A DNA stretch of 64,000 bases from positions 74,995 to 138,994 of the forward strand of contig JANWWZ010000005.1 in NCBI GenBank assembly GCA_025057115.1, read 5' to 3'. Positions within the stretch are counted from its first letter, which is position 1. Each line of letters starts with the position of its first letter. The notes beneath the pieces were generated by a model. The model was not told the origin of the DNA, made no database searches, and saw nothing but the letters and a program-made list of their open reading frames with translations. This DNA comes from Bernardetiaceae bacterium (GTDB lineage Bacteria > Bacteroidota > Bacteroidia > Cytophagales > Thermoflexibacteraceae). The position numbers and the translations under genes were made by a program. Of the stretch, positions 19,222-27,253 are shown piece after piece.

Positions 19222-20439
19222 CTAATTTAATGGATTGCGAAATATTTTTTGCACTGGAACTAAGTGAGGCTCTCCTTTTGAGTGGATAATTCGCTTTGCT
19301 CGCAAATATCGCTTGTATTCGTACTGGTCAAAATGAGGTGCTTGGGGATTCATACTGCTAATGCGTACTTTCCCTGAGGCGTGAATAAATTCGCCGTTGC
19401 CTATCCACATTCCTACGTGGACGACCTTTTCAGCGGTGGTATCTGTGGCAGGTTTTCCGAAAAAGAGCAAGTCTCCTGGGCGAAGGCGAGCGAAATCTCG
19501 CCTGCTATCTACCTCTTCCCCTACTCTTACTTGTTGAGAAGCATCGCGAGGAATTATGAGCCCGTTGAGCCAGTACACAGTTTTAGTAAAGCCACTACAG
19601 TCCATACCTTTGGTTGAAGTGCCACCCCATAAGTAAGGAATGCCTATCATGCGCTGGGCAGTGGCTACCAAAGATTGCTCAGTGGGATAGGTGTTTGCCA
19701 TCCATGCATGAAGCATTTGGCACTGGCTGGCGGGCAAGTAAGCCTCTTTGCCATCTGGTAAGGCTATTTGCCAAAATTGTGATTTATTTTGAATCACTGC
19801 AAAAACATTACCTGCTACAAGGTCGGTAACTGGAATGCTCTCTTTGGCTGCTTTTTGGTATGCCATCCCAAAAAGCGGTAAGAAGATGGCTTTGGGTTTT
19901 TGATGCCATTGCACTAGCTGGCTTTGCGTCATGGGTTGAATACCGCCTCCATCTACCCATCCTAAGTATTGGTCAGGAGTTTGGACTAGGTACCAATTGC
20001 CTTGTTTTTTCCAAATCTTAAGCGGCATGCCCATTAGGGCTTGGGTAACCAGCTCTGCTGCATGGTCGGGATGGCTGCGGATGTTGCAAACGGAAATATT
20101 GACTATAGCAGTATCTTTATCACCTACGGACCGGTCAGGCAGCAAGTGGATATGCCATTGCACAGGTGCATTTTTCAAGGTCAAGGCGAAACTATCTAAA
20201 GCTTCCTTGGCTTGTAGCCTGCCTACCTCAACGCGAATGACAAGCGAATCGTTTTTAGGTTTTATCTCTGTAAGAAATAGTTCTGTACGCTTATCTGGGG
20301 CAAAGCGCTGTTGAATGGTTTGAAGTCCTGCACGTACTTTTGCCTCAAGTGCCTCCTGCGCCTCCCGACAAGCTCCAAGTCCTGCTGCAAGCGCACCCAT
20401 TGCAACAATCCAGCGGCACGCTAATGGCATGTCGTTCAT
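19222..20439 (-). CDS. NlpC/P60 (C40) cell-wall peptidase lipoprotein with SH3 domains
   Basis: 405 aa from the ATG at 20439; an upstream in-frame start would overlap the transporter's coding end. The lipobox is LGAC. Two SH3-like segments follow (NIRSHPDHAAELVTQ; VAGNVFAVIQNKSQFW), then the C40 domain with catalytic Cys in KGMDCSGFTKTVYW and His in KVVHVGMWIGNGEFIHASG. It probably cleaves the peptide stems of peptidoglycan at the outer face of the envelope. It starts 10 bases after the POT transporter and is likely co-transcribed with it; a peptide transporter beside a murein peptidase suggests muropeptide recycling. Confidence 0.9.
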   Translation of the reverse strand: MNDMPLACRWIVAMGALAAGLGACREAQEALEAKVRAGLQTIQQRFAPDKRTELFLTEIKPKNDSLVIRVEVGRLQAKEALDSFALTLKNAPVQWHIHLLPDRSVGDKDTAIVNISVCNIRSHPDHAAELVTQALMGMPLKIWKKQGNWYLVQTPDQYLGWVDGGGIQPMTQSQLVQWHQKPKAIFLPLFGMAYQKAAKESIPVTDLVAGNVFAVIQNKSQFWQIALPDGKEAYLPASQCQMLHAWMANTYPTEQSLVATAQRMIGIPYLWGGTSTKGMDCSGFTKTVYWLNGLIIPRDASQQVRVGEEVDSRRDFARLRPGDLLFFGKPATDTTAEKVVHVGMWIGNGEFIHASGKVRISSMNPQAPHFDQYEYKRYLRAKRIIHSKGEPHLVPVQKIFRNPLN

Positions 20440-20449
20440 AAATTGATCT

Positions 20450-21958
20450 CTATTTTTGTTTTTCAGTAACAAAGGCGATTTTTTGGGCTATCAGTAGCAA
20501 AAGCAAGCCAGCAACGCCTGAGAGGAATACATTAATCAAAAAGAATTCGTACAAGTTGGTGATTGGGAAGCCGAGAAAGAAAGTGCTCTTGCCAGGCTGA
20601 GGATAAAAGGCAGAAATCATTCCTGCTGCTTTGTTGGCAATGGCGGGAGCCAGAAACCAAACAGCCATCATCAAAGAAATAAACTTAGGAGGAGAGAGTT
20701 TATTGACCAGAGAAAGCCCAATGGGGGAAAGGCATAATTCGCCTATGGTGTGGAGAAAGTAAAGCCCCACTAAATAAAACATGCTTACTTTTACATTAGG
20801 TTGCAAATCTTTCACAGCAAATAAAATGACTACATAGCCTAACGCTACCAGGATAAGCCCCCAAGACATTTTGATAGGAGAACTAGGCTCTATCTTGTAG
20901 CGGTTGAGCATGCCCCAAAAAGCAGCCATTGGAAGGGAGAAAATGATAATAAACAGGGCATTGAGGTTTTGAAATAAGCTAGGGGGCACTGTCCAGCCAA
21001 ATAGTTGGCGGTCAGTTTGTTCATCGGCAAAAAAGGTCAGCGAGGCAGGGGCTTGCTCAAAAGTAGCCCAAAAGAAAATTACAAAAAAAGAAATGACAAA
21101 GATAGTCGCTACCTTTTGGCGATCTTCTGGGGTGAGAGATTTATCCATGAAAACAATTACCACTATGACAATTCCTGAAACAACTAAGATGGGGAAAACA
21201 ATGTTGTAAACAAAAGCATCTACGTACATAATGGCTAAACTTATTACCAACAAGATAGGCAACCAGTAGTAAATTTTTTTGACATCGCCCAACGCTAATC
21301 CTGTTGGTGTAATGCCGACGGGCTTGTTTTCCCATGAAACCAACAACTTATTTCTTCCCCAGTAAAAGATTACCGTTCCAAGAGTCATAGCGATTCCTAC
21401 AGCCAGAAAAGCCCATTTAAAGTCATCGGGATTGCCAGTATCGCCGACAAGGCTGGTGACCAAGTTGCCTAAAAAGGCTCCAATGTTGATACCCAAATAA
21501 AAAATGGTGTAGGCGGAGTCTCGGCGAGAGTCGTCAGGAGCATAGAGCGAGCCTACCATAGAGGAGATATTGGGTTTGAAGAAGCCATTTCCTAAAATCA
21601 TTAGTCCGAGCCCTAAAAACAAAAACGGCAAACTTAGATGCTCTACTTGCCTGAATAAAGCAGAGGTAAATAATGAAAACTGTCCTAATGCCATTAAAAT
21701 ACCTCCTACTAAAATAGAACGGCGATTGCCCCAGTAGCGGTCAGCTATGAATCCTCCAATGAGCGGCGTTAGATACACTAACCCTACGTAACCGCCATAA
21801 ATGTGAGAGGCAATCTCCTTGTTAAATGCAAGTGCTTTGGTGAGGTAAAGCACTAGTATAGCGCGCATGCCGTAGTAGCTAAATCGCTCCCACATTTCAC
21901 TGGTGAAGAGCAGGTAAAGAGCGGCTGGGTGAGATTGAGAGGAACTTCGTTTTTCCAT
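20450..21958 (-). CDS. POT family proton-coupled oligopeptide transporter
   Basis: 502 aa, about 14 hydrophobic helices. PTR2/POT signatures include MWERFSYYGMRAILVLYL near the N-terminus and FFKPNISSMVGSLY in the middle. It imports di- and tripeptides with protons. It is the first gene of a short minus-strand unit with the C40 peptidase and the UPF0173 hydrolase. Confidence 0.93.
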   Translation of the reverse strand: MEKRSSSQSHPAALYLLFTSEMWERFSYYGMRAILVLYLTKALAFNKEIASHIYGGYVGLVYLTPLIGGFIADRYWGNRRSILVGGILMALGQFSLFTSALFRQVEHLSLPFLFLGLGLMILGNGFFKPNISSMVGSLYAPDDSRRDSAYTIFYLGINIGAFLGNLVTSLVGDTGNPDDFKWAFLAVGIAMTLGTVIFYWGRNKLLVSWENKPVGITPTGLALGDVKKIYYWLPILLVISLAIMYVDAFVYNIVFPILVVSGIVIVVIVFMDKSLTPEDRQKVATIFVISFFVIFFWATFEQAPASLTFFADEQTDRQLFGWTVPPSLFQNLNALFIIIFSLPMAAFWGMLNRYKIEPSSPIKMSWGLILVALGYVVILFAVKDLQPNVKVSMFYLVGLYFLHTIGELCLSPIGLSLVNKLSPPKFISLMMAVWFLAPAIANKAAGMISAFYPQPGKSTFFLGFPITNLYEFFLINVFLSGVAGLLLLLIAQKIAFVTEKQK

Positions 21959-22344
21959 CTTGCATTAATAGTTTACAAGCATGTTTAGACTTTAGAGGGG
22001 AAAAAATTATGGATAAAAAGGGGAATCGGCTAATGTTAAGCGACCAAACTTATTAGATTGTGCAAAAGTCTCAACAACTTCTTCCCGATTCCCAACAGGA
22101 GTATACTAAAACATGACAAGAGTAGCAAACGCAAAACATGCCTGAGAAAGGCAGTACAGCACAGGGCAAGATTGACAGCCGACATAAGCTATAAAATCAG
22201 GTAGTATCCCGAAACGGGTGTAGGAAATGGGCTGCAAACATAATGCTTTTTTCAATGATGAATAATTGAATGGAACGAAGCAAAGGCGTGACAGCTTAGT
22301 TTACCAAAATACAAAAAAGTTAAAAAATAACAAACATTTACGGC
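21959..22344. other. 386-base gene-free stretch containing a long stem
   Basis: No supported gene. GGGAATCGG (22021-22029) is perfectly complementary to CCGATTCCC (22085-22093). On the minus strand the stem is followed by a T run, like a small RNA or terminator with a 55-base loop. The loop sequence GAGACTTTTGCAC is reminiscent of insertion-sequence ends, which I could not confirm. Confidence 0.35.
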
Positions 22345-23982
22345 TCACCGAAAAACAATAGGCATTGTATAACTCGACTGCTTGCCTATTACTTGCAGCA
22401 AATAAGTTCCAGATAAGGAAAGGTGTGGCAGCAGCAGAGGCTCAGCAGTTACTTTTACAACAGTTTGCAAAACACTTCGCCCAAGTACATCTGTTAAGAT
22501 GAGAGTGGCAGTTTCTCCTTGCCAGCTTGGTGGAAAGACAACTTTGCAATCGCCACTGGCGGGATTGGGATACACTAACAATTCTGTTTTAGAAAGTAGC
22601 TCTTCGGGCAAAGAAGTGAGCAAAAGTTGCATGCGTTCAAAATGCGGTATGCCATAGCCTATAGAGTCATTAGGGTGGCGCCAACGCGTGCCTGAACGCC
22701 GAATGATGTCTATTAACTGCATGTTAGTAAGCCTAGGATGGGCTTGCCAAAAACCCGCTGCTAAGCCTGCTATCAAAGGAGCGGTGAAAGAAGTACCTAC
22801 ATCGCCAGTAATAGTTCCAGAAGGAAGGCTTACGATGGTACCTTCGCCTAAGGCAACTACATCAGGTTTAATTCTGCCGTCAGCAGTAGGACCTCTAGAG
22901 CTAAAAGAAGAGTAAATGCCAAGTCCATTGACTGAACCTACAGTGAGCACTGAGTCCGAATCGCCGGGAAACGTGATGCGTCCCCATGCTCTATTACCTT
23001 GATTGCCAGCACTTTTGACTACTAACATGCCAACTGCTGCCGCTGCATTGGCAGCTTGAGTAATAAGAGCGGTTCTGCCGTTAAGGTCGTTGACAGAGTA
23101 ATTTTGCGCAGGATCGTCAAAATGATAATATCCCAGAGAAGTAGAGATGATATCCACTCCTAAACTATCTGCGCGTTCGGCAGCTACTAACCACCATGCC
23201 TCCTCTGCACGTGTTTCGGTTTGGTTGTCTTCTGTTTGGAAAAGATAATACGAAGCCTTTGGCGCTGAGCCGATAAGCGAACCTTCTTGAAATGCTGCTA
23301 ACACGGAAAGCACTCGCGTGCCATGAGTGCAAGAATTGATCACGTTAGTAGTTCTTTCCACAAAATTAAAAGTACCCAGCAAGTTCATGCTTCGGAAAGG
23401 CAAGGCAGTGTTGAATCCCACAAAACCACAATCTAGCACAGCAATATGAATACCTTCGCCTCTAAAACCAGCACGATGCATGGCATCTATTCCCAGCATG
23501 CTTACTTGCCGCTCAGAAAAACCATAGTTAAAAGACTCAAGATCCTCGGTGCGAGTAAAAGGCAACAGAGGTGATAGTTGGCTAGCAGGTTGGTCTTCTT
23601 CTAAACGGCTAAGGCGCTCTGTGGCATTGCCTCGTACCACACTCAGCCGATTTACTGCAGCTAGCTGGGCATCAGTAGCCCTGATAATGGCTCCATTAAG
23701 CCAACGGGTGGGATAAAGCACGCGCGCCCCTGTTTTCCGAATTGAGTCTAGATAAGCAGGTGTTACAGGCAAGTCTCTAGCTGTAAAGGGAATATTTTGG
23801 CGACGGCGGCGCTCAATAGAGCGTTGAGAGAGAAATTCCTCAGGGCGGCTCAGGCTGAAAGGAGAATTTCGCTTATCGCGGAAAAATACCATATGTATGC
23901 GTTCCTGTGCCCAGATGGGAGCCGCCCAAGCGTAAGCCCATGCAATGACGAGGATAGTAATGCGCAAGATTGGCACCAGCAT
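22345..23982 (-). CDS. Secreted S8 subtilase with T9SS sorting domain
   Basis: 545 aa from the ATG at 23982; the longer frame begins with TTG and spoils the signal peptide. The signal peptide ends at PIWAQ. The catalytic triad is visible: Asp in IHIAVLDCGFVGFN, His in NSCTHGTRVLSVLAA and Ser in GTSFTAPLIAGLAAGF, with the oxyanion Asn in VVKSAGNQGN. The last ~75 residues form a type-A T9SS sorting domain (LLVYPNPASGDCKVVFP ... GTYLLQVIG). It is a secreted or surface protease and marks the host as a T9SS-bearing Bacteroidota. Confidence 0.92.
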   Translation of the reverse strand: MLVPILRITILVIAWAYAWAAPIWAQERIHMVFFRDKRNSPFSLSRPEEFLSQRSIERRRRQNIPFTARDLPVTPAYLDSIRKTGARVLYPTRWLNGAIIRATDAQLAAVNRLSVVRGNATERLSRLEEDQPASQLSPLLPFTRTEDLESFNYGFSERQVSMLGIDAMHRAGFRGEGIHIAVLDCGFVGFNTALPFRSMNLLGTFNFVERTTNVINSCTHGTRVLSVLAAFQEGSLIGSAPKASYYLFQTEDNQTETRAEEAWWLVAAERADSLGVDIISTSLGYYHFDDPAQNYSVNDLNGRTALITQAANAAAAVGMLVVKSAGNQGNRAWGRITFPGDSDSVLTVGSVNGLGIYSSFSSRGPTADGRIKPDVVALGEGTIVSLPSGTITGDVGTSFTAPLIAGLAAGFWQAHPRLTNMQLIDIIRRSGTRWRHPNDSIGYGIPHFERMQLLLTSLPEELLSKTELLVYPNPASGDCKVVFPPSWQGETATLILTDVLGRSVLQTVVKVTAEPLLLPHLSLSGTYLLQVIGKQSSYTMPIVFR

Positions 23983-24076
23983 TTGAGTTTTAAAGGAATA
24001 TTTCAACAAAGGTGCATTTTACCAGCAACAAACTCAAGAAGGCAGCTGCACACTGGTGTATAAGAAAACCAGTATT

Positions 24077-25387
24077 TTAGTTGAATATCAACTTGTAAAT
24101 GTCATTGCCGAAGGCGAATATCATCAACACTAAAAGTAGTATCATGCCCACTTTCTGCGCTCCTTCTAGGAAGGCTTGCGAGGGAGCGCGCCCTGAAATG
24201 ATTTCATAGGTTAAGAATACGGCATGCCCGCCATCCAAGGCTGGAATGGGCAGCAAGTTCATTAGCGCCAGGACCATGGAAAGCAACCCTACCAAAGACC
24301 AAAAGCGCACCCAGTCCCAAGTGCCGCCGAATACCTTGGCAATGCCTATGGGTCCGCTAAGGGACTTGCTCACAGAAATTTCGCCGCGCAGTATTTTGCC
24401 AAACGCCTTTAATTGTACAAACACTACTTCAAAAGCATTAACTGTTCCCCGAACAATGGCTTCTCCTAAGGAGTATTGCCGCACTGCACTTTGCAGCAAA
24501 AATTCAGGACGGAACCCTAGCAGTCCTTCAGGGGTAATTTGTGCAGTTATTTCCAAAAGGTTGCCTTGGCGCTCTATGGCAAGATGTACTTGCTTGCCCT
24601 TGTTTTCCTCTAAAAATTTCTTTAAATGTTGGAAATACTTCACTGGAGTACCGTTGACAGAGAGAATTTTATCTCCTGGTTGCAATCCTGCTTTGGCAGC
24701 GGGCATATCGGGCTGCACTTGGCTGACCACAAAAGGGTATAAAGGCTCAATAAATGACTGTCGGTCAGAGAGTTTGTCCATTAAATCCGCTGGGATAGGT
24801 ATCATCATTTCCTTTCCATCGCGCACAATGGTATAGTAGCTGCCTTGTTCTAAAAAGAAAGACGGATTGCGAACATCTTCAAACCGTTCCAAAGGCTTGC
24901 CATTAATAGCAATAATTTTGTCGCCTTCTTTGAGTCCAATTGCTTCTGCTAGAGGGCTTACGTAAATGCCATGTTTGTTTACTTCTTCAGCTGGCAAATA
25001 GGTCTCTCCTAAAAAGTACGCCAATCCGATAAATACAACAATGCCCGTTAATATGTTAAGCGTAATGCCACCTAACATAACTATAAGGCGTTGATAGGCA
25101 GGTTTGGAACGATATTCCCAAGGCTTAGGGGGAGCACTTAGCTGAGCAGTATCAAGAGATTCATCTACCATGCCAGAGATTTTGACAAACCCTCCCAGCG
25201 GCAAGGCACCTATCATGTACTCAGTTTCTCCTTTCTTGAAGCTAAAAAGTTTAGGAGGAAAGCCGATAGAAAATTTTTCTACTCTCATTCCAAACCATTT
25301 GGCGGGCAACATATGACCCAGCTCGTGCAACCCCACCATAATGGTGATTGCCAAAATTAGCTGGGCGGTCATGATCATTCCTTCCAT
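24077..25387 (-). CDS. rseP: RseP site-2 protease (M50)
   Basis: 436 aa from the first ATG (25387); the frame extends two codons upstream only through a TTG. The active-site HELGH is at 21-25 in the first membrane helix. Two PDZ regions lie in the middle (AEAIGLKEGDKIIAINGKPL; AGLQPGDKILSVNGTPV). The second metal-ligand motif ALDGGHAVFL is in a late helix. It cleaves membrane proteins within the bilayer, classically anti-sigma factors. It sits between the transketolase subunit and the subtilase on the minus strand. Confidence 0.94.
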   Translation of the reverse strand: MEGMIMTAQLILAITIMVGLHELGHMLPAKWFGMRVEKFSIGFPPKLFSFKKGETEYMIGALPLGGFVKISGMVDESLDTAQLSAPPKPWEYRSKPAYQRLIVMLGGITLNILTGIVVFIGLAYFLGETYLPAEEVNKHGIYVSPLAEAIGLKEGDKIIAINGKPLERFEDVRNPSFFLEQGSYYTIVRDGKEMMIPIPADLMDKLSDRQSFIEPLYPFVVSQVQPDMPAAKAGLQPGDKILSVNGTPVKYFQHLKKFLEENKGKQVHLAIERQGNLLEITAQITPEGLLGFRPEFLLQSAVRQYSLGEAIVRGTVNAFEVVFVQLKAFGKILRGEISVSKSLSGPIGIAKVFGGTWDWVRFWSLVGLLSMVLALMNLLPIPALDGGHAVFLTYEIISGRAPSQAFLEGAQKVGMILLLVLMIFAFGNDIYKLIFN

Positions 25388-25458
25388 GTACAACTGGTAA
25401 GCAGATAGATAATGTGTTAAAACTTGATTACTAAACGCATTGCAAAACCATAAAGTTC

Positions 25459-26307
25459 TTAGTAATCGCCGAATTCAGTAGGAGGCAGTTGGGCTAAAGC
25501 TCTAGCTAACTGCTCGTCATTGGGAGCTATGCCATGCCATTTATGGGAGTTCATCATGAAATCTACGCCATAGCCCATTTGAGTGCGCATGAGCATCATA
25601 ACTGGTTTGCCTTTTCCAGTGAGGGTTTGAGCATGTTGCAGGGCAGCGATTACCTCTTCTAAATCATTTCCATTGTGGCAGTGGGTTACTTCCCATCCGA
25701 AAGCAGTGTATTTAGCTCCCAAATCGCCTATATTCATCACTTTGCTTACAGGACCATCTATTTGCTGACCATTCAAATCCACTGTAGCGATTAAGTTATC
25801 CACTTTGTGATGGGCGGCATACATAGCAGCTTCCCAAATTTGTCCTTCTTGCTGTTCACCGTCGCCCATGAGTACGTATACCAAGCATGGGTCACCATTG
25901 AGCTTTTTGGTTTGGGCTGCACCGATAGCCACCGAAAGCCCTTGCCCCAAAGAGCCTGAAGCTACTCGAATGCCTGGCAAGCCTTCCTCTGTAGCTGGAT
26001 GCCCTTGTAAGCGGGAGTTGATCTTGCGGAAGGTAGCTAATTCTTTCACATCGAAGTAACCAAAGCGAGCTAAGGTGCTGTACCACACAGGAGAAATATG
26101 CCCGTTGGAAAGGAAAAATAAATCCTCGCCAATGCCATCAGGGTTAAACTTGGGATCGTGCTTCATGATACATCCATATAGGGCTACGAAATACTCCGTG
26201 CAGCCCAAAGAGCCACCCGGATGGCCTGACTGCGCTCCGTGCACCATGCGTACTATGTCCCGCCGAATTTGGCGAGCAAGTGTTTTAAGAGTTGTTAAGT
26301 CACTCAT
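25459..26307 (-). CDS. Transketolase N-terminal (TPP-binding) subunit
   Basis: 282 aa from the ATG at 26307. It contains only the pyrophosphate-binding half of transketolase: the HSGHPGGSLGCTEYF-like segment and the TPP/Mg motif GDGEQQEGQIWEAAMYAAHH ... DLNGQQIDG. Split transketolases pair this subunit with a C-terminal pyrimidine-domain subunit, but no such gene is adjacent; rseP follows. The pair acts in the pentose phosphate pathway. Confidence 0.9.
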   Translation of the reverse strand: MSDLTTLKTLARQIRRDIVRMVHGAQSGHPGGSLGCTEYFVALYGCIMKHDPKFNPDGIGEDLFFLSNGHISPVWYSTLARFGYFDVKELATFRKINSRLQGHPATEEGLPGIRVASGSLGQGLSVAIGAAQTKKLNGDPCLVYVLMGDGEQQEGQIWEAAMYAAHHKVDNLIATVDLNGQQIDGPVSKVMNIGDLGAKYTAFGWEVTHCHNGNDLEEVIAALQHAQTLTGKGKPVMMLMRTQMGYGVDFMMNSHKWHGIAPNDEQLARALAQLPPTEFGDY

Positions 26308-26350
26308 GTATCTTGTCAAACAAGGCGCAAGTTAACAAAACTTGTAACAT

Positions 26351-27079
26351 TTAAGAGGCTCGCGCTACTTGCCATGCAGCGCCACCAAGGATGAGAAGCC
26401 AATAAAGCACGCTGGCAATAATCATTCCGATGCCATAACTTAACATGGCATAAATCATAGCTCTGCCCCAAGACCATGAGCCGAAATGCCTGTAGACAAT
26501 TAATACATAAATAAAGTTCCCTGCCATAACAAGGATCACTAGAAAGGTGAAAGTTTGCGGATAAAAATAAAGTAGTGGGGAAAACAGCACCGTTACGAGG
26601 TTCCAGCTTGCTGACAAGTAGGAGTGAATAACCACGTGTTCGCCCAAAAAGAGTATTCTCCTTGGAAAAAACAGCCAAGAAAACAGAGCAAGGATGGGAA
26701 TTATCAACATGTAAGAAAAAGCATAAGTATCGTTAATAAGTTGATAAGTGGCATGGACAAACTTTTCATTTAATTCTTTTTGACTGAGGTCCTGTTCAAG
26801 CTTAGCATCTTCTATGATCGCATTTTTAAACAAGTCGGTATTAAATAGCACAATAGCGCTTAGAGTAATGCTGATGGCTAAAAATTTAAATGGGTTAGTC
26901 AAACGCGTGCGGTCTTCAAATAGGTAGGTGCGCACTGTCCAATAAGGACGCACCTTTAACATGAAGAAAGTATATAAAACGCCTCTTTCAATGTCAAATG
27001 CCTGCAGTACATCTTCCCAAAGCCGATTCATAGTAAGGCGTTCAGGAGCATTAGGAGCATTTTCAGGAAGGAATGACAT
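26351..27079 (-). CDS. DUF3667-like membrane protein
   Basis: 242 aa from the ATG at 27079. The N-terminal segment leads into YWTVRTYLFEDRTRLTNPFKFL, the pattern of DUF3667 (Arg/Tyr, then NPF/K-F-L before the first helix). About five membrane helices follow. The function is unknown. It is downstream of the 44-residue membrane protein and PIG-L genes and may share their transcript. Confidence 0.65.
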   Translation of the reverse strand: MSFLPENAPNAPERLTMNRLWEDVLQAFDIERGVLYTFFMLKVRPYWTVRTYLFEDRTRLTNPFKFLAISITLSAIVLFNTDLFKNAIIEDAKLEQDLSQKELNEKFVHATYQLINDTYAFSYMLIIPILALFSWLFFPRRILFLGEHVVIHSYLSASWNLVTVLFSPLLYFYPQTFTFLVILVMAGNFIYVLIVYRHFGSWSWGRAMIYAMLSYGIGMIIASVLYWLLILGGAAWQVARAS

Positions 27080-27118
27080 ATGTAGTAAGCAATTTAGAGG
27101 TACAAAATTAAATAGCAT

Positions 27119-27253
27119 TTAGCGCATCATCGCTGAGAAACAGTACATTAACACAATCAGCAACAACAGGTAAACAATCAAAGCAATATACATTTGCCGC
27201 CATGAACGAAAAAACGGCGGCAAGGAATCTTGTTCCTGCGGTTCTGTAGTCAT
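27119..27253 (-). CDS. Small single-span membrane protein (44 aa)
   Basis: A 44-codon frame, too short for most gene callers. Its ATG overlaps the PIG-L stop as ATGA, a classic sign of translational coupling. The product has an acidic, Pro-containing N-terminus (MTTEPQEQDSLPP), a basic FFRSWRQ and one hydrophobic helix (MYIALIVYLLLLIVLMYCF). It ends 40 bases before the DUF3667 start. I do not recognise a family. It is likely a small inner-membrane partner of a neighbour. Confidence 0.65.
   Translation of the reverse strand: MTTEPQEQDSLPPFFRSWRQMYIALIVYLLLLIVLMYCFSAMMR

Noticed and set aside
24246-24836. 196-codon open frame opposite rseP
   Set aside because: Lies wholly within a well-supported gene on the other strand; composition is that of an antisense shadow.
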